From: Torreya grandis
Taxonomy: Eukaryota; Streptophyta; Pinopsida; Cupressales; Taxaceae
Assembly (NCBI GenBank): GCA_037957365.1
Contig: JARHVA010005355.1
Location: forward strand, 62,001-126,000
Direction of reading: 5' to 3'
Length of the DNA stretch: 64,000 nucleotides
In this document: piece after piece, positions 63,433-64,000 of the stretch
Layout: each line of letters opens with the position of its first letter
How positions within the stretch are numbered: the first letter of the stretch is position 1
Notes under the pieces: generated by a model
Told to the model about the DNA's origin: nothing
The model's database searches: none
Seen by the model: only the letters and a program-made list of their open reading frames with translations
Made by a program: the position numbers and the translations under genes

Positions 63433-63996
63433 TTATTTATAAGGAAAGGTTTTGATAAAAGTTGGTAGTATATTATACATTTGAATGCGAGTTGAAGTTT
63501 GATTATTCATCCACCTAAAATCTTCCAAGTGCAAGAAAAAGGGGAGGTGTGAATCAATGAAATCATGTTCATAATAGCTTGAGCTATATTGAGGGTTGGT
63601 ATAAATGGGGAAATTGTAAAATGAATTTTCATCCATGTTTTGATAACCATCAATGGGAATATATTTTTCTTTAGTGCAAGTTTAAGGATCATTGGGATCA
63701 TATGAAAGAATATCATTACAAATAATGTGAGAAATGGGAGAATAATCATGGGGATTTTTGTCAATGCTAAAATCATGAATGGGAATATCAACTATCATTT
63801 GAGGGTCTTCAATTCCATCATAATATTTATCATCATAGATTATAAAATCATGATATTAATTTAAAACCAAGTGAGAAGTGGAAAATATGGGATCATCATA
63901 AATGGAAATATTTATTATCTTGATATGGTCTTCACCTCCATCATATGAGTTATAATCATATATGGTAAAATCATGATTGTGGTTTTTAATCATGTT
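63433..63996 (-). pseudogene. Asp/Tyr-rich repetitive frame, unidentified, near the right edge
   Basis: Not identified. From an ATG near 63990 the minus strand reads in one frame to a TAA at 63433, with only two further TAA codons, both plausible CAA changes. The first half repeats a motif of the type HDFxIYDDxYxDGxEDxxxIxxIPIxD: HDFTIYDYNSYDGGEDHIK, then HDFIIYDDKYYDGIEDPQM. The second half reads ENSFYNFPIYTNPQYSSSYY, a repeat-free Tyr/Asn-rich part, then HLEDFRWMNNQTSTRIQM. It looks like a decayed low-complexity protein, possibly an element gag N-terminus. The protein may start beyond the window. Nothing about function can be said. Confidence 0.45.
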
Positions 63997-64000
63997 ATAA

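Overview
The window looks like intergenic DNA from a large, very AT-rich seed-plant nuclear genome. It is packed with old, nested and mutated retroelements, and I found no intact host gene, tRNA, rRNA or CRISPR array. CpG is scarce. In every long decayed reading frame the in-frame stops sit mainly where CAA, CAG or CGA would be expected, which is the mark of C-to-T decay of methylated DNA. A Penelope-like element with a GIY-YIG endonuclease points to a conifer or another gymnosperm, because canonical elements of this type (named Dryad) are known in plants from conifers. A gnetophyte with an unusually AT-rich genome is an alternative. The taxon is inference, not shown.

Layout. 1-3676 (-): a decayed unidentified coding sequence that runs off the left edge. 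3806-4752: a cluster of short palindromes upstream of it. About 5050-6228 (-): a second decayed unidentified coding sequence, with another palindrome array upstream (6413-6622). 7111-7258: a compound trinucleotide microsatellite. 12704-30306 (-): a Ty3/gypsy element with two LTRs of about 1.13 kb, a 5-bp target duplication (AAGAG), a polypurine tract and a gag remnant, but no pol. Two other LTR elements sit inside its gag: a complete 2.7-kb non-autonomous element (17139-19862, duplication CTTTA) and a 6.8-kb element (about 21010-27838) with long LTRs and one long unidentified reading frame. 30320-31990 (+): another unidentified decayed frame. 32014-32515: a MITE-like inverted-repeat element. 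34441-34584: a 36-bp tandem repeat. About 35450-36260 (-): a second gag remnant.

40210-45158: two Penelope-like copies joined head to head. The minus copy keeps nearly the whole reverse transcriptase and GIY-YIG frame. The plus copy has lost the middle of its reverse transcriptase. 46680-56606 (+): a Ty3/gypsy element of the Tat type with two RNase H domains and both LTRs. 57338-62593 (-): a full-length Ty1/copia element. 63433-64000 (-): an Asp/Tyr-rich repetitive frame that runs off the right edge.

The window is therefore a record of layered insertions. The outer Tat-type element was hit twice within gag, and the two Tat-type elements share LTR and 3' non-coding sequence. The Penelope pair is the most unusual object. 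The unidentified long frames (1-3676, 5050-6228, 23430-25600, 30320-31990) are the main candidates for undescribed element families.
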